A DNA stretch of 64,000 bases from Sphingomonas sp. M1-B02 (GCF_026167525.1 NZ_CP110679.1:2839501-2903500), one strand, 5' to 3'. Shown: positions 35,123 to 43,257, counted from the first letter of the stretch. Numbers and translations: made by a program. Notes: generated by a model from the letters alone, not told the origin.

Positions 35123-36148
35123 ATGAGCGACAGCGCAATGGAGCCGATGGAGGCAAAATCGGTCGATTCGCTCCCCGACGGCCCGGGCTGGCAGTTCGAG
35201 CCGAAGTGGGACGGCTTTCGCTGCTTGGTCTTCAAACAGGGCGATACCGTCGAACTCGTCTCCAAATCGGGCAAGCCGCTGGCGCGCTATTTTCCCGAAG
35301 TCGAAGCGGCGATCGCGGCGCTGCCGGTGAAGCGGCTGGTGCTCGACGGCGAATTGCTCATTCCGGTCGGGCCGAGCCTGTCGTTCGATTCGCTCCAGGC
35401 GCGGCTGCATCCGGCGGAGAGCCGCATCCGCAAATTGTCGGTCGAGACGCCGGCGCGGCTGATGCTGTTCGATTGCCTGTGGGGTGAGGAAAGCCTGGCC
35501 GATCGCCCGCTGGCCGAGCGGCGCGCGGCGCTAGAGGCCTTTTACAAGCGGTATCGCTCGGAGACGCTGCGGCTGTCCCCCGTCACCGCGGACCGCGCGA
35601 CCGCGCAGCGCTGGCTCGATGTGGCGGGCGGGGCGCTGGACGGGGTGATCGCGAAGCGGCTCGACGATTCCTATCAGCCGGGCGTGCGGGCGATGCGCAA
35701 GGTCAAGCGGCTGCGCAGCGCGGACTGCGTGGTCGGCGGCTTTCGCTATTCGGCGAAGAAGCGGGAAGTCGGATCGCTGCTGCTGGGGCTGTATGACGAG
35801 GCCGGGCTGCTCCACCATGTCGGCTTCACCTCGGGGCTGGCGGCGGTGGACCGGCCGGCGCTGACCGCGCAGCTCGAGGCGCTGGTGGCGGCGCCGGGGT
35901 TCACCGGCGACGCACCGGGCGGGCCGAGCCGCTGGGCGACCGAGCGTTCGACCGAATGGCAGCCGCTGCGGAGCGAATTGGTGGCTGAGGTGCGCTACGA
36001 CCATGTCACCGGGCGGCGCTTTCGGCACGGCACCGGTTTCCTGCGCTGGCGGCCGGACAAGAGGCCCGACCAGTGCACGATGGCGCAATTGGGGGAAGAG
36101 GCCAGCCCGGCGATCGTCGAAGCGGCGTTGCGGCCGCTTGGTGCCTGA
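35123..36148 (+). CDS. ATP-dependent DNA ligase (ligase-domain-only type)
   Basis: A 341-residue ATP-dependent ligase with only the nucleotidyltransferase and OB domains. Motif I is KWDGFR with the adenylated Lys near residue 29; motif III-like LMLFDCLW, DGVIAKR (motif IV) and VKRLRSADCVVGG (motif V) follow. It lacks the N-terminal DNA-binding domain of larger ligases and the polymerase/nuclease domains of LigD, so it resembles the LigC group used in repair. It is 18 kb from the ligase-associated helicase and exonuclease genes; whether it works with them is open. Confidence 0.88.
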   Translation: MSDSAMEPMEAKSVDSLPDGPGWQFEPKWDGFRCLVFKQGDTVELVSKSGKPLARYFPEVEAAIAALPVKRLVLDGELLIPVGPSLSFDSLQARLHPAESRIRKLSVETPARLMLFDCLWGEESLADRPLAERRAALEAFYKRYRSETLRLSPVTADRATAQRWLDVAGGALDGVIAKRLDDSYQPGVRAMRKVKRLRSADCVVGGFRYSAKKREVGSLLLGLYDEAGLLHHVGFTSGLAAVDRPALTAQLEALVAAPGFTGDAPGGPSRWATERSTEWQPLRSELVAEVRYDHVTGRRFRHGTGFLRWRPDKRPDQCTMAQLGEEASPAIVEAALRPLGA

Positions 36149-36241
36149 CGCGGAGCCCGCGCCAACTAATTCTTCCTTCCGGAAGCCAGCGCCCACATAG
36201 GGATGACTTTCCACCCCCCCTCCGCTAATCGGCGCGCACCC

Positions 36242-39200
36242 ATGACCGACGCTCAAGAAACCCCGCGCGACTGGCGCGACACCGTCTTCCTTCCGAAGAC
36301 CGACTTTCCTATGAAGGCCGGCCTTGCCGCCAAGGAACCCGCGATCCTCGCGCATTGGGAGAACATCGGGCTCTACGCCAAGCTGCGCGAGCAGCGCGCC
36401 GGCCGCGAGCGCTTCCTGCTCCATGACGGCCCCCCTTATGCGAATGGCGACATTCACATGGGGCACGCGATGAACAAGATCCTCAAGGACATCGTCGTGC
36501 GCTCGCAGACCCTGCTCGGCAAGGATGCGCCCTATGTCCCCGGCTGGGACTGCCACGGGCTGCCGATCGAGTGGAAGGTCGAGGAGGCCTATCGCGCCAA
36601 GAAGCTCAACAAGGACGAAGTCGATCCCGTCGCCTTCCGTGCCGAATGCCGGGCCTATGCCGAGAAATGGGTGGCGGTGCAGCGCGGCCAGTTCGAGCGG
36701 CTCGGCATCATGGGCGATTGGGACGATCCGTACCTCACGATGAAGTTCGAGAGCGAGGCGACGATCGTCGGCGAGCTTTTGAAGTTCGCCGAGAGCGGCC
36801 AGGTCTATCGTGGCGCCAAGCCGGTGATGTGGTCGCCGGTCGAGAAGACCGCGCTGGCCGAAGCCGAGGTCGAATATGAGGACGTCGTGTCGACGCAGAT
36901 CGACGTGGCGTTCGAGATCGTCGAGGCGCCGAACGCGCCCGAGCTGGTCGGCGCGCATGCGGTGATCTGGACGACGACGCCCTGGACGATTCCGGTGAAC
37001 CAGGCTTTGGCTTATGGGGCTGAGATCGAGTACGCATTTGTCGATTGCTGGCTGACTGCTGGTGGTACCGACGATCAGGACTTCGAAGGCGTCTCCGGCA
37101 AGGCGATGGCCCGCGTGTGCGAGCAGCTTCCGTGGTTTAGAAATGGGCCGCGTTTTGTCGTGGCGATGAATCTAGTCGCCTCGTTGGCAAAGCGTCTAAA
37201 CGACCTACTTGCCAAAGTGGACTTGTCTGATCTTGGCATTGAGGGTGCCGCCTTCGTTCTTGAACACGTGACGAACGATGATGGCCAGCCGTCGCCACTC
37301 AGCAGCTTTAAAGGTTCTGACCTCGCTGGCGCTGTCGCGCGCCATCCGATGCACAAGCTCGGCGGGTTCTTCGCCAAGCCACGCCCATTCCTGGACGGAT
37401 CGAGCTTCGTCACCACCGAGGCCGGCACCGGGCTCGTCCATATGGCCCCCGATCATGGCGAGGACGATTTCCTGCTGTGTAAGGCCAACGGCATCGATCC
37501 GGTGTTCGCGGTTGACGGCGCGGGCATGTATCGCGCCGACTGGGCCTGGCTGGGCGGGCAGGGCAGCGTCATCAACAAGAAGTTCGTCGCCAGCGACGGG
37601 CCGATCTGCAGCGACTTGCGCGAAGTCGGCGCGCTGCTCGCGGCGTCGGACGATTTTTCGCACAGTTATCCGCATAGCTGGCGGAGCAAGGCCAAGATCA
37701 TTTTCCGGGCTACGCCGCAGTGGTTCATTCCGATGGATGCGCCCAAACCCGTCACCCCAGCGAACGCTGGGGTCTCAGGCGATGGCGCGGCGCAGGAGCC
37801 GCATGAGATGCCAGCTTCCGCTGGCATGACGGCTGGCGGCAACGCCCCTACCCTCCGCGAACTCGCGCTCGATGCGATCGAGCGGACGCGCTGGGTGCCG
37901 GAGCGGTCCACCAACCGGATCCGCTCGATGGTCGAGGGGCGCCCCGATTGGGTGATCTCGCGCCAGCGGGCGTGGGGCGTGCCGATCGCGCTCTATGTGA
38001 ACCGCGCGACCGGCGACTATCTGCGTGATCCGGCGGTGAATGCCCGCATCCTCGAAGCGTTTCGCGCCGGCGGGGCGGATGCCTGGTTCCAGGCGGACCA
38101 TCAGGCCCTGCTCGGCCCCGACTACCGCCTCGAAGACCATGAGGTCGTCAACGACATTCTCGACGTGTGGTTCGACAGCGGCTCGACCCACGCCTTCGTG
38201 ATGGAAGCGCGGTACGGCGAGGGCGTGCGCGCCGATCTCTATCTCGAAGGCTCGGACCAGCATCGCGGCTGGTTCCAGTCGTCGCTGCTCGAATCGTGCG
38301 GCACGCGCGGGCACGCGCCCTACAAGGCGGTGTTGACTCACGGCTTCGCGCTCGACGGCAAGGGCAAGAAGATGTCCAAGTCGCTCGGCAATGTGGTCGA
38401 TCCGCTCAAGATCATCGGCGAGAGCGGCGCGGATATCCTGCGTTTGTGGGTCGCCCAGACCGATTATTTCGAGGATGTCCGGATCGGCAAGGAAGTGCTG
38501 GCGGGCACGGGCGATACCTATCGCAAGCTGCGGAATACCTTCCGTTATCTGCTGGGGGCCTTGGAAGGTTTCGAGGACAGCGAGAAGCTGCCGGTCGCCG
38601 AGATGCCTGAGCTCGAACGCTATATATTGAGCAAGCTGGCGACGCTCGACGCCGAGCTAATGGCGGCGGCGAGTGATTTCGAATTCAACCGCTACAGCCG
38701 CGCGCTGACCGATTTTGCCAACGAAGACCTCTCGGCCTTCTTCTTCGATATCCGCAAGGACTCGCTCTATTGCGACGCCCCCGGCGACCCCAAGCGCCGC
38801 GCCTATCGCACCGTGCTCGACATCCTGTTTCACGCGCTGGTGCGCTATGCCGCGCCGATCCTTGCCTTCACCGCCGAGGAAGCGTGGCAGGCGCGCTTCC
38901 CGAGCGAGGACGGCTCGGTGCACTTGCTCGAATGGCCCGAATTGCCCAAGGGCGCCGCCAGCCACGCCGATTGGTCGGCGATCCGGGCATTGCGCGTCCA
39001 GGTAACTGAGGCGATCGAGCCCTATCGGCGCGACAAGCTGGTCCGCTCGAGCCTCGAAGCCGAAGTCACCGCGCCCGATCTCCCGCTTGCCGCCGACGAG
39101 CTCGCCGAATTGTTCATCGTCTCCAAAGTCGATCCGGCCGATGCGGTCACGGTAACGCCAACCCAGCGCCTTAAATGCGGCCGATGCTGGCGGCATCTTC

Positions 39201-39259
39201 CCGAGGTTGTGATCGACGGCGCGCTGTGCGACCGCTGCACCGAGGTGGTTGGAGCATGA
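36242..39259 (+). CDS. ileS: Isoleucyl-tRNA synthetase
   Basis: Charges tRNA-Ile. The 1005-residue protein has the class I motifs PPYANGDIHMGHAMNK (HIGH) and GKKMSKSLGN (KMSKS), the CP1 editing domain (TTPWTIPVNQA; AGTGLVHMAPDHGEDDF), and a C-terminal zinc knuckle (CGRCWRHLP and LCDRC). The start at 36242 (MTDAQETPRDWRD) is preferred to an in-frame ATG 39 bases upstream. Two oddities: a low-GC, longer-than-usual stretch in the editing domain (about 37030-37340) and an insertion near residue 504 encoded by a palindromic repeat (37751-37830). It is followed directly by lspA (ATGA overlap). Confidence 0.97.
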   Translation: MTDAQETPRDWRDTVFLPKTDFPMKAGLAAKEPAILAHWENIGLYAKLREQRAGRERFLLHDGPPYANGDIHMGHAMNKILKDIVVRSQTLLGKDAPYVPGWDCHGLPIEWKVEEAYRAKKLNKDEVDPVAFRAECRAYAEKWVAVQRGQFERLGIMGDWDDPYLTMKFESEATIVGELLKFAESGQVYRGAKPVMWSPVEKTALAEAEVEYEDVVSTQIDVAFEIVEAPNAPELVGAHAVIWTTTPWTIPVNQALAYGAEIEYAFVDCWLTAGGTDDQDFEGVSGKAMARVCEQLPWFRNGPRFVVAMNLVASLAKRLNDLLAKVDLSDLGIEGAAFVLEHVTNDDGQPSPLSSFKGSDLAGAVARHPMHKLGGFFAKPRPFLDGSSFVTTEAGTGLVHMAPDHGEDDFLLCKANGIDPVFAVDGAGMYRADWAWLGGQGSVINKKFVASDGPICSDLREVGALLAASDDFSHSYPHSWRSKAKIIFRATPQWFIPMDAPKPVTPANAGVSGDGAAQEPHEMPASAGMTAGGNAPTLRELALDAIERTRWVPERSTNRIRSMVEGRPDWVISRQRAWGVPIALYVNRATGDYLRDPAVNARILEAFRAGGADAWFQADHQALLGPDYRLEDHEVVNDILDVWFDSGSTHAFVMEARYGEGVRADLYLEGSDQHRGWFQSSLLESCGTRGHAPYKAVLTHGFALDGKGKKMSKSLGNVVDPLKIIGESGADILRLWVAQTDYFEDVRIGKEVLAGTGDTYRKLRNTFRYLLGALEGFEDSEKLPVAEMPELERYILSKLATLDAELMAAASDFEFNRYSRALTDFANEDLSAFFFDIRKDSLYCDAPGDPKRRAYRTVLDILFHALVRYAAPILAFTAEEAWQARFPSEDGSVHLLEWPELPKGAASHADWSAIRALRVQVTEAIEPYRRDKLVRSSLEAEVTAPDLPLAADELAELFIVSKVDPADAVTVTPTQRLKCGRCWRHLPEVVIDGALCDRCTEVVGA
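37751..37830. repeat. 80-bp palindromic repeat, diverged copy inside ileS
   Basis: Ends gtcacccc and ggcatgac, the arms cagcgaacgctgg and ccagcttccgctgg, and the 80-base length match the intergenic palindrome family of this window. It is translated in the frame PVTPANAGVSGDGA - EMPASAGMT, the peptide these repeats usually give when read through. It lies between the catalytic-domain segments TPQWFIPMD and LRELALDAIERT. Confidence 0.75.
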
Positions 39260-39789
39260 GCGCGACGATGAACAGGATGCGTTGGACCGGGCTGCTGGTG
39301 GCGGTGCTGGTGTTCCTGCTCGACCAGTGGACCAAATATTATGTGACCGGCCCGCTGGGGCTGAACGTGCAGGACGCGTCGATGACGGTCCTGCCCTTCT
39401 TCGGCCTGCGCTTCGTCAAGAATGTCGGCGTATCGCTGGGGCTGCTGCCCGCGACGGGAGATGCGATGCGCTGGGCGCTGGTCGCGCTGACGGCCGCGAT
39501 TGCCGGCGGCGTGCTGTGGTGGATGCTCAAGGAGCGCAAGACGCCCGATGTCGTCGCGCTGGGGCTCGTGCTCGGCGGCGCGCTGGGCAATATCCTCGAT
39601 CGCACGCGCCTTGGCTATGTCGTCGATTTCGCCGATCTGCACTTTGGGGCATGGCGCCCCTTTTTGGTCTTCAATGTGGCCGATGCAGCGATTACCATCG
39701 GCGTCGTGATCCTGTTGATCCGCGCCTTGTTCGTGCGCGATACGCAGGCCGTGCCGCCTGCTCCTGTGGAGAATGAAGTCAATGCGTAA
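39256..39789 (+). CDS. lspA: Lipoprotein signal peptidase
   Basis: Cleaves the signal peptide of diacylated prolipoproteins in the inner membrane. The 177-residue protein has four hydrophobic spans and the two catalytic aspartates D124 (GYVVDFADLHFG) and D143 (FNVADAAITIG). The ATG overlaps the ileS stop as ATGA, the classic ileS-lspA arrangement. Several lipoprotein precursors in this window (S41 protease, extensin-like, DUF3035, methyltransferase) would be its substrates. Confidence 0.97.
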   Translation: MSATMNRMRWTGLLVAVLVFLLDQWTKYYVTGPLGLNVQDASMTVLPFFGLRFVKNVGVSLGLLPATGDAMRWALVALTAAIAGGVLWWMLKERKTPDVVALGLVLGGALGNILDRTRLGYVVDFADLHFGAWRPFLVFNVADAAITIGVVILLIRALFVRDTQAVPPAPVENEVNA

Positions 39790-40195
39790 GCTGATCACTT
39801 TGGCCGCGGGCGTCGCGCTCGCCGCTACGCTCTCCGCCTGCGGCAAGAGCGGCTACGACCGCGCCCGTCCGGACGAATTCGCCGTCGCGCGCCAGGCGCC
39901 GCTGGTGATCCCGCCCGATTTCTCGCTGGTGCCGCCGCAGCCGGGCGCTCCGCGTCCGCAGGACACGACCGCATCGAGCCAGGCGCTCGACGCGCTGTTC
40001 GGCGGATCGCAGGCGCGCAGTGCCTCGGAGAATGCGACGCTCGACGCGGCCGGCCGCACCAATGCCGAGCCCGGCGCACGCTCGACCGTGGGCAGCCCCG
40101 GCACCAACGTCGTCGACAAGGGCCAGACCACGCGCGACATCGTCGCGGCGCCGGAGGGCGACGGCCAGGCCGCGCGGACCAGCACCCCGCAATAA
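39782..40195 (+). CDS. DUF3035 family lipoprotein
   Basis: A 137-residue precursor with a lipoprotein signal (KLITLAAGVALAATLSAC; Cys 20). The mature chain begins GKSGYDRARPDEFAVARQAP, then LVIPPDFSLVPPQPGAPRP, which is the DUF3035 hallmark; the rest is Ala/Gly/Thr-rich and probably unstructured. It follows lspA with an 8-base overlap, as in other alphaproteobacteria. The ATG at 39782 has a better-placed ggag site than the ATG at 39773. Function unknown; likely outer-membrane associated. Confidence 0.85.
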   Translation: MRKLITLAAGVALAATLSACGKSGYDRARPDEFAVARQAPLVIPPDFSLVPPQPGAPRPQDTTASSQALDALFGGSQARSASENATLDAAGRTNAEPGARSTVGSPGTNVVDKGQTTRDIVAAPEGDGQAARTSTPQ

Positions 40196-40216
40196 GCCTG
40201 CGGGCTCAAGCACGAA

Positions 40217-40246
40217 AAGGGGCGCAGCCGGCCGGCTGCGCCCCTT
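40217..40246. terminator. Strong hairpin terminator
   Basis: aaggggcgcagcc (40217-40229) pairs perfectly with ggctgcgcccctt (40234-40246) around a ggcc loop, between the convergent DUF3035 and porin genes. The flanking aaaa on the left gives a U-run on the minus strand; the plus strand ends ttct. Probably bidirectional, better for the porin transcript. Confidence 0.75.
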
Positions 40247-40286
40247 CTGCTGTGTCGCGCCGGCCCCGAGGGGCCGGCATGTGCGA

Positions 40287-41129
40287 TCAGAAGGCGGCGG
40301 TGAGCGACACCACGACCGTACCGTCGGCGATCGAGCCGCCGGTGGTCTTCTGGAAGTTGGGCAGCAGATAGGCGCTGTCCGCGTTGCTGATATCGGTATC
40401 GATATAGGAAACGCCGAGCACGAGCCCCTTGTAGGTGAGGTCGGCGCCGAGGGTCCAATCCAGATAGCTGCCGGTCGGCGCGACGCTGGTGCCGTTCGGG
40501 CCAAGGCCGCTATTGCCGTCCGAATAGCCGAGATGCGCGCGCAGGCTGATCGGCGAGTTGGGAACGCTCACCACCGCGTCGCCCGACAGATAGAGGTTAT
40601 CCTCCTTGTCGCCCGGCGCATCGGGGATGCCTGCGGCAGAAGCTGCTCCGGTAAAATAGACGCGGCCCAGGGCTTCCTGCGACGGCGCGTAGAAGACCGA
40701 TGCGGTCAGCGCAGCCGGCCCAAGCGTGCCCGACAGCTTGACATAAGGCTCGACGAAATCGGTCTCGTCGAGGCCGCCCGGATACATGTACCAGGTGGCG
40801 CCGACATCGAGCGTCACGCCCTCTGCCACCGGCAGCTTGTAGCCGGCGAAAAGATCGAGCTCGCAATTGCAGCCCAGGAAGGTGCCCCACCCGGACAGGT
40901 TCGAGCCCCATACGCCGGCATAGAGGCCGCTTGCGTGCGAGACGGTGACGCCGGCCTGGACCGCGAGTTCCTTGTCGGTCTGCGAGACGCCACGGAAGCG
41001 ATAGTCGCTGGCGATGGTCGCGCTACCGGAAACCGTGATGTCCGAGGGCGGATCGGTTTCGTCCTGTGCCATTGCAGGCGTGGCTATGGCGAGCAGCAGC
41101 CCGCTGGCGGCGATGAGTGCGTTGCGCAT
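40287..41129 (-). CDS. TorF family putative porin
   Basis: A 280-residue outer-membrane beta-barrel precursor. Signal peptide NALIAASGLLLAIATPAMAQ is followed by DITVSGSATIASDYRFRGVS, the N-terminal signature of the TorF (Gcw_chp) family. Alternating hydrophobic strands run to the C-terminal VVVSLTAAF, which ends in Phe as expected for BAM-assembled barrels. A Cys pair (LGCNCELD) is in one loop. Start at 41129 with an aaaggg site. A 198-base upstream region carries hairpins gttgcg/cgcaac (41296-41311) and ctgca/tgcag. Confidence 0.88.
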   Translation of the reverse strand: MRNALIAASGLLLAIATPAMAQDETDPPSDITVSGSATIASDYRFRGVSQTDKELAVQAGVTVSHASGLYAGVWGSNLSGWGTFLGCNCELDLFAGYKLPVAEGVTLDVGATWYMYPGGLDETDFVEPYVKLSGTLGPAALTASVFYAPSQEALGRVYFTGAASAAGIPDAPGDKEDNLYLSGDAVVSVPNSPISLRAHLGYSDGNSGLGPNGTSVAPTGSYLDWTLGADLTYKGLVLGVSYIDTDISNADSAYLLPNFQKTTGGSIADGTVVVSLTAAF

Positions 41130-41295
41130 GGAAATACCCTTTCTATGTAAACGAAGGGTTCCCACCTGCTGCCGACGGCACCGCATCTATCGCCCCCCGG
41201 GCCATGCGCAGCTGTCTGTCGACCTAACAACATTGCCGGATTGCGCTGCGCTGCACAACATTATTTGCTGCACCATGCAGGGATGGTCAGGGAGT

Positions 41296-41311
41296 GTTGC
41301 GGTTACGCAAC
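41296..41311. terminator. Small hairpin after ridA-like gene
   Basis: gttgcg and cgcaac pair around a gtta loop 17 bases past the RidA-family stop. It has no U-run. It may be a weak terminator or part of the porin promoter region. Confidence 0.3.
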
Positions 41312-41327
41312 AGAATTGTTTCCATGG

Positions 41328-41798
41328 TTACCGGGTCCGGATCGCGACGATCGCGTCGACTTCGACCGCGGCATTGAGCGGAAGCACGGGCACGCCCACC
41401 GCGCTGCGGGCATGGCGGCCGGGCTCGCCGAACAGCGCCTGCATGAGCTCCGACGCGCCGTTGGCGACCTTGGGCTGATCGGCGAAGCTGGCTGCCGAAT
41501 TGACGAACACGCCCAGCTTCACGATCCGCTCGACTCGGGACAGGTCGCCGTCGAGCGCCTTCCTGATCTGCGCGACGAGCATCAGCCCGCAGCGCTGTGC
41601 CGCCTCGACCCCGTAAGCCAGATCGCGATCCTCGCCGAGCCGGCCGGTCATGACCGCGCCGTCCTTGAACGGCAGCTGCCCCGAGATATGGAGCAGCCCG
41701 CCGGCCTCGACCGCCGGGACATAGGCCGCGACCGGGGCGGCGGCTTCGGGGAGGGTGAGGCCGAGCTCGGCCAGTTTCGCGTCGATTGCGGCTGTCAT
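41328..41798 (-). CDS. RidA family protein (YjgF/YER057c)
   Basis: A 156-residue protein of the RidA superfamily, whose archetype deaminates reactive enamine/imine intermediates. It has the family pattern LHISGQLPFKDGAVMTGRLG, SRVERIVKLGVFVNS and RSAVGVPVLPLNAAVEVDAI. The Arg of the RidA active site is seen in HARSAVG. This is the longer RidA subgroup with an N-terminal helix (IDAKLAELGLTLPEAAAPVA). It follows the HAD hydrolase gene by 9 bases. Confidence 0.9.
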   Translation of the reverse strand: MTAAIDAKLAELGLTLPEAAAPVAAYVPAVEAGGLLHISGQLPFKDGAVMTGRLGEDRDLAYGVEAAQRCGLMLVAQIRKALDGDLSRVERIVKLGVFVNSAASFADQPKVANGASELMQALFGEPGRHARSAVGVPVLPLNAAVEVDAIVAIRTR

Positions 41799-41807
41799 GG
41801 CCGGCGA

Positions 41808-42443
41808 TCAACCATTCGCCGCGTCGGCGGTCAAGCCCTGCGCGAAGCGCGCCTCGATCCAGGCCTGCGCCTCGCGCCAATCGTCGATGCGGGCGTGGGC
41901 ATGCGGGGCGGGAGGAACGTCCGGCGCGAGGCTGGGCTCGGCGATCATGTGGAGGCGGTGGACCGAAGGGGCATGTTCGGCGACCGACGCGTGGTGGACC
42001 GCGAGATCGTCGACGAACACCGTCACCGGCCCGCCCATTTCCGCGACCAGCCGCGCGACCGGCGCGCCCTTGGGGCCCTGGTTGCACTCGACTCGGTGAG
42101 CGATGCCGTGGGTGGCGAGCTGGGCGATGCGGTGCGGGCGGCAATGATCGCCCAGATTGGTGAGGACGATGATGTCGGCGCGCTCGGCCAGTGCCGCGAG
42201 CGCCTCGCGGGCATGCGGCACCAAGGTCTGGCGCTCCATCTCGTGCGGGAAGAAGCCGTCGAGCAGCGCCCACATCTCCTTCTGCTCGACGAGGCTCTGG
42301 TCGGCGCGACGGCGCATCGAGGTGGCGAAATCGCCGCCATTGGGGGTGAAGTCGATATCATGCGCCTCGTCGACCCAGGCGCCGAAATGGCGGACCATGT
42401 GGAGCAATACTTCGTCGCAATCGGTGATCAGCAGGGGCTTCAT
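41808..42443 (-). CDS. HAD family hydrolase
   Basis: A 211-residue haloacid dehalogenase-like protein. Motif I is altered: ITDCDEVLLHMV has DCDEV in place of the usual DxDGT; motif II is VLTNLGD; motif IV is VFVDDLAVH. These suggest a phosphatase with an unknown substrate. The ATG at 42443 overlaps the DUF3572 stop (ATGA), so the longer open frame to 42749 is rejected. Gene order DUF3572 - HAD - RidA suggests a small operon. Confidence 0.85.
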   Translation of the reverse strand: MKPLLITDCDEVLLHMVRHFGAWVDEAHDIDFTPNGGDFATSMRRRADQSLVEQKEMWALLDGFFPHEMERQTLVPHAREALAALAERADIIVLTNLGDHCRPHRIAQLATHGIAHRVECNQGPKGAPVARLVAEMGGPVTVFVDDLAVHHASVAEHAPSVHRLHMIAEPSLAPDVPPAPHAHARIDDWREAQAWIEARFAQGLTADAANG

Positions 42444-42706
42444 GCTTGCTCCAGGGCAATGCGGGCCGCGACCAGGGCGGCGGGTTTGACGTCGAGCGCG
42501 TCGGCGCAGGCGAGCAGATCGGGCTCGTAGGATTCGAGGAAGCCGAGCGTGGCGGCGAGCAATTGCGGCTCGCTGGCGCGGTCGCGGAGCCCGGCGGGAT
42601 CGAGCCCGGTGAGGTCGAGCAAGCGGGCGGCGCGGGCGGAATCGCCCAGCGTCCATACCAGCGCCTGCAGCGCCAACGCCTCGGCGTTTGTCTCGCGCGA
42701 CGCCAT
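42440..42706 (-). CDS. DUF3572 family protein
   Basis: An 88-residue all-helical protein beginning MASRETNAEALALQALVWTL and containing GFLESYEPDLLACADALDV, as in DUF3572. Function unknown. It is the first gene of a short minus-strand operon with the HAD and RidA genes, and is divergent from the DivK-like regulator with only 30 bases between start codons. Confidence 0.82.
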   Translation of the reverse strand: MASRETNAEALALQALVWTLGDSARAARLLDLTGLDPAGLRDRASEPQLLAATLGFLESYEPDLLACADALDVKPAALVAARIALEQA

Positions 42707-42716
42707 CGCCTAGAAT
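42688..42716 (+). promoter_or_regulatory. Putative sigma-70 promoter of the DivK-like gene
   Basis: ttgtct (42688-42693), a 17-base spacer and tagaat (42711-42716) make a good promoter. It overlaps the first codons of the divergent DUF3572 gene and would give a leader of about 15 bases before the GTG at 42737. Confidence 0.5.
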
Positions 42717-42736
42717 ATGTCCAAGGTCATAGGGTG

Positions 42737-43135
42737 GTGCGCGTGGCAAAAAGGGTGCTCGTTGTCGAGGACAACGAACTTAATCTGAAGCTGTTCTGCG
42801 ATTTGCTGCGCGCGCACGCCTTTTTGGTGGAGCCGGTGAACGACGGCCGCGACGCGGTTTCGCGCGCGCGCGCCTTCCAGCCCGATCTGGTCGTGATGGA
42901 CATCCAGATGCCGCATGTCAGCGGGCTCGACCTGATCCGCGAGATGAAGCTCGACGCCCGGCTGCGCGCGATTCCGGTTATGGCGGTGACGGCCTATGCG
43001 GGGCGCGAGGACGAGGAGCGGATCCGCAGCGCGGGGGCGAACGCCTATGTGTCGAAGCCGATCTCGCTGGCGCGGTTCATGGAGGAAGTGCGGGCGCTGG
43101 TGCCCAGTGATGTGGTGGAGGCTGGCGGCTTATAG
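42737..43135 (+). CDS. divK: DivK-like single-domain response regulator
   Basis: A 132-residue receiver-only protein close to DivK, the polarity and cell-cycle regulator that controls PleC/DivJ/DivL signalling. The chain RVLVVEDNELNLKLFCDLL holds the acidic pocket; LVVMDIQMPHVSGLDLI the phospho-Asp; MAVTAYAG the Thr/Ser switch; YVSKPISLARF the conserved Lys. The start is probably GTG at 42737 (VRVAKRVL), which matches the usual N-terminus. No output domain. The call to DivK rests on strong sequence likeness and the DUF3572 neighbour. Confidence 0.85.
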   Translation: MRVAKRVLVVEDNELNLKLFCDLLRAHAFLVEPVNDGRDAVSRARAFQPDLVVMDIQMPHVSGLDLIREMKLDARLRAIPVMAVTAYAGREDEERIRSAGANAYVSKPISLARFMEEVRALVPSDVVEAGGL

Positions 43136-43140
43136 GAAAA

Positions 43141-43257
43141 TCAGCGCCGCTCGCGGAGGTACTTCGCGATATCGTGGAGCTTGCTGCCGATATAGAAGAG
43201 CATGCCGACGACGACGCTGCCCCACAGGATTAGGATAATGGGGGGGATGTTGTTCAT
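43141..43257 (-). CDS. Very small membrane protein (38 residues)
   Basis: The ATG at 43257 has an excellent gaggag ribosome-binding site with a 5-base spacer. The product is one hydrophobic helix (IPPIILILWGSVVVGMLFYI) followed by a basic amphipathic tail (SKLHDIAKYLRERR). This start and site are more convincing than the longer frame to 43326. It lies between the DivK-like gene (convergent, 5 bases apart) and thyA, in the same direction as thyA. Unknown function. Confidence 0.65.
   Translation of the reverse strand: MNNIPPIILILWGSVVVGMLFYIGSKLHDIAKYLRERR

Noticed and set aside
36149..36241. T-box or other riboswitch upstream of ileS
   Set aside because: The 93-base gap has no specifier-loop or T-box sequence and no terminator/antiterminator pair.
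41241..42530. 429-codon plus-strand frame across the RidA and HAD genes
   Set aside because: Both minus-strand genes are recognised families; the plus frame has shadow-type composition.
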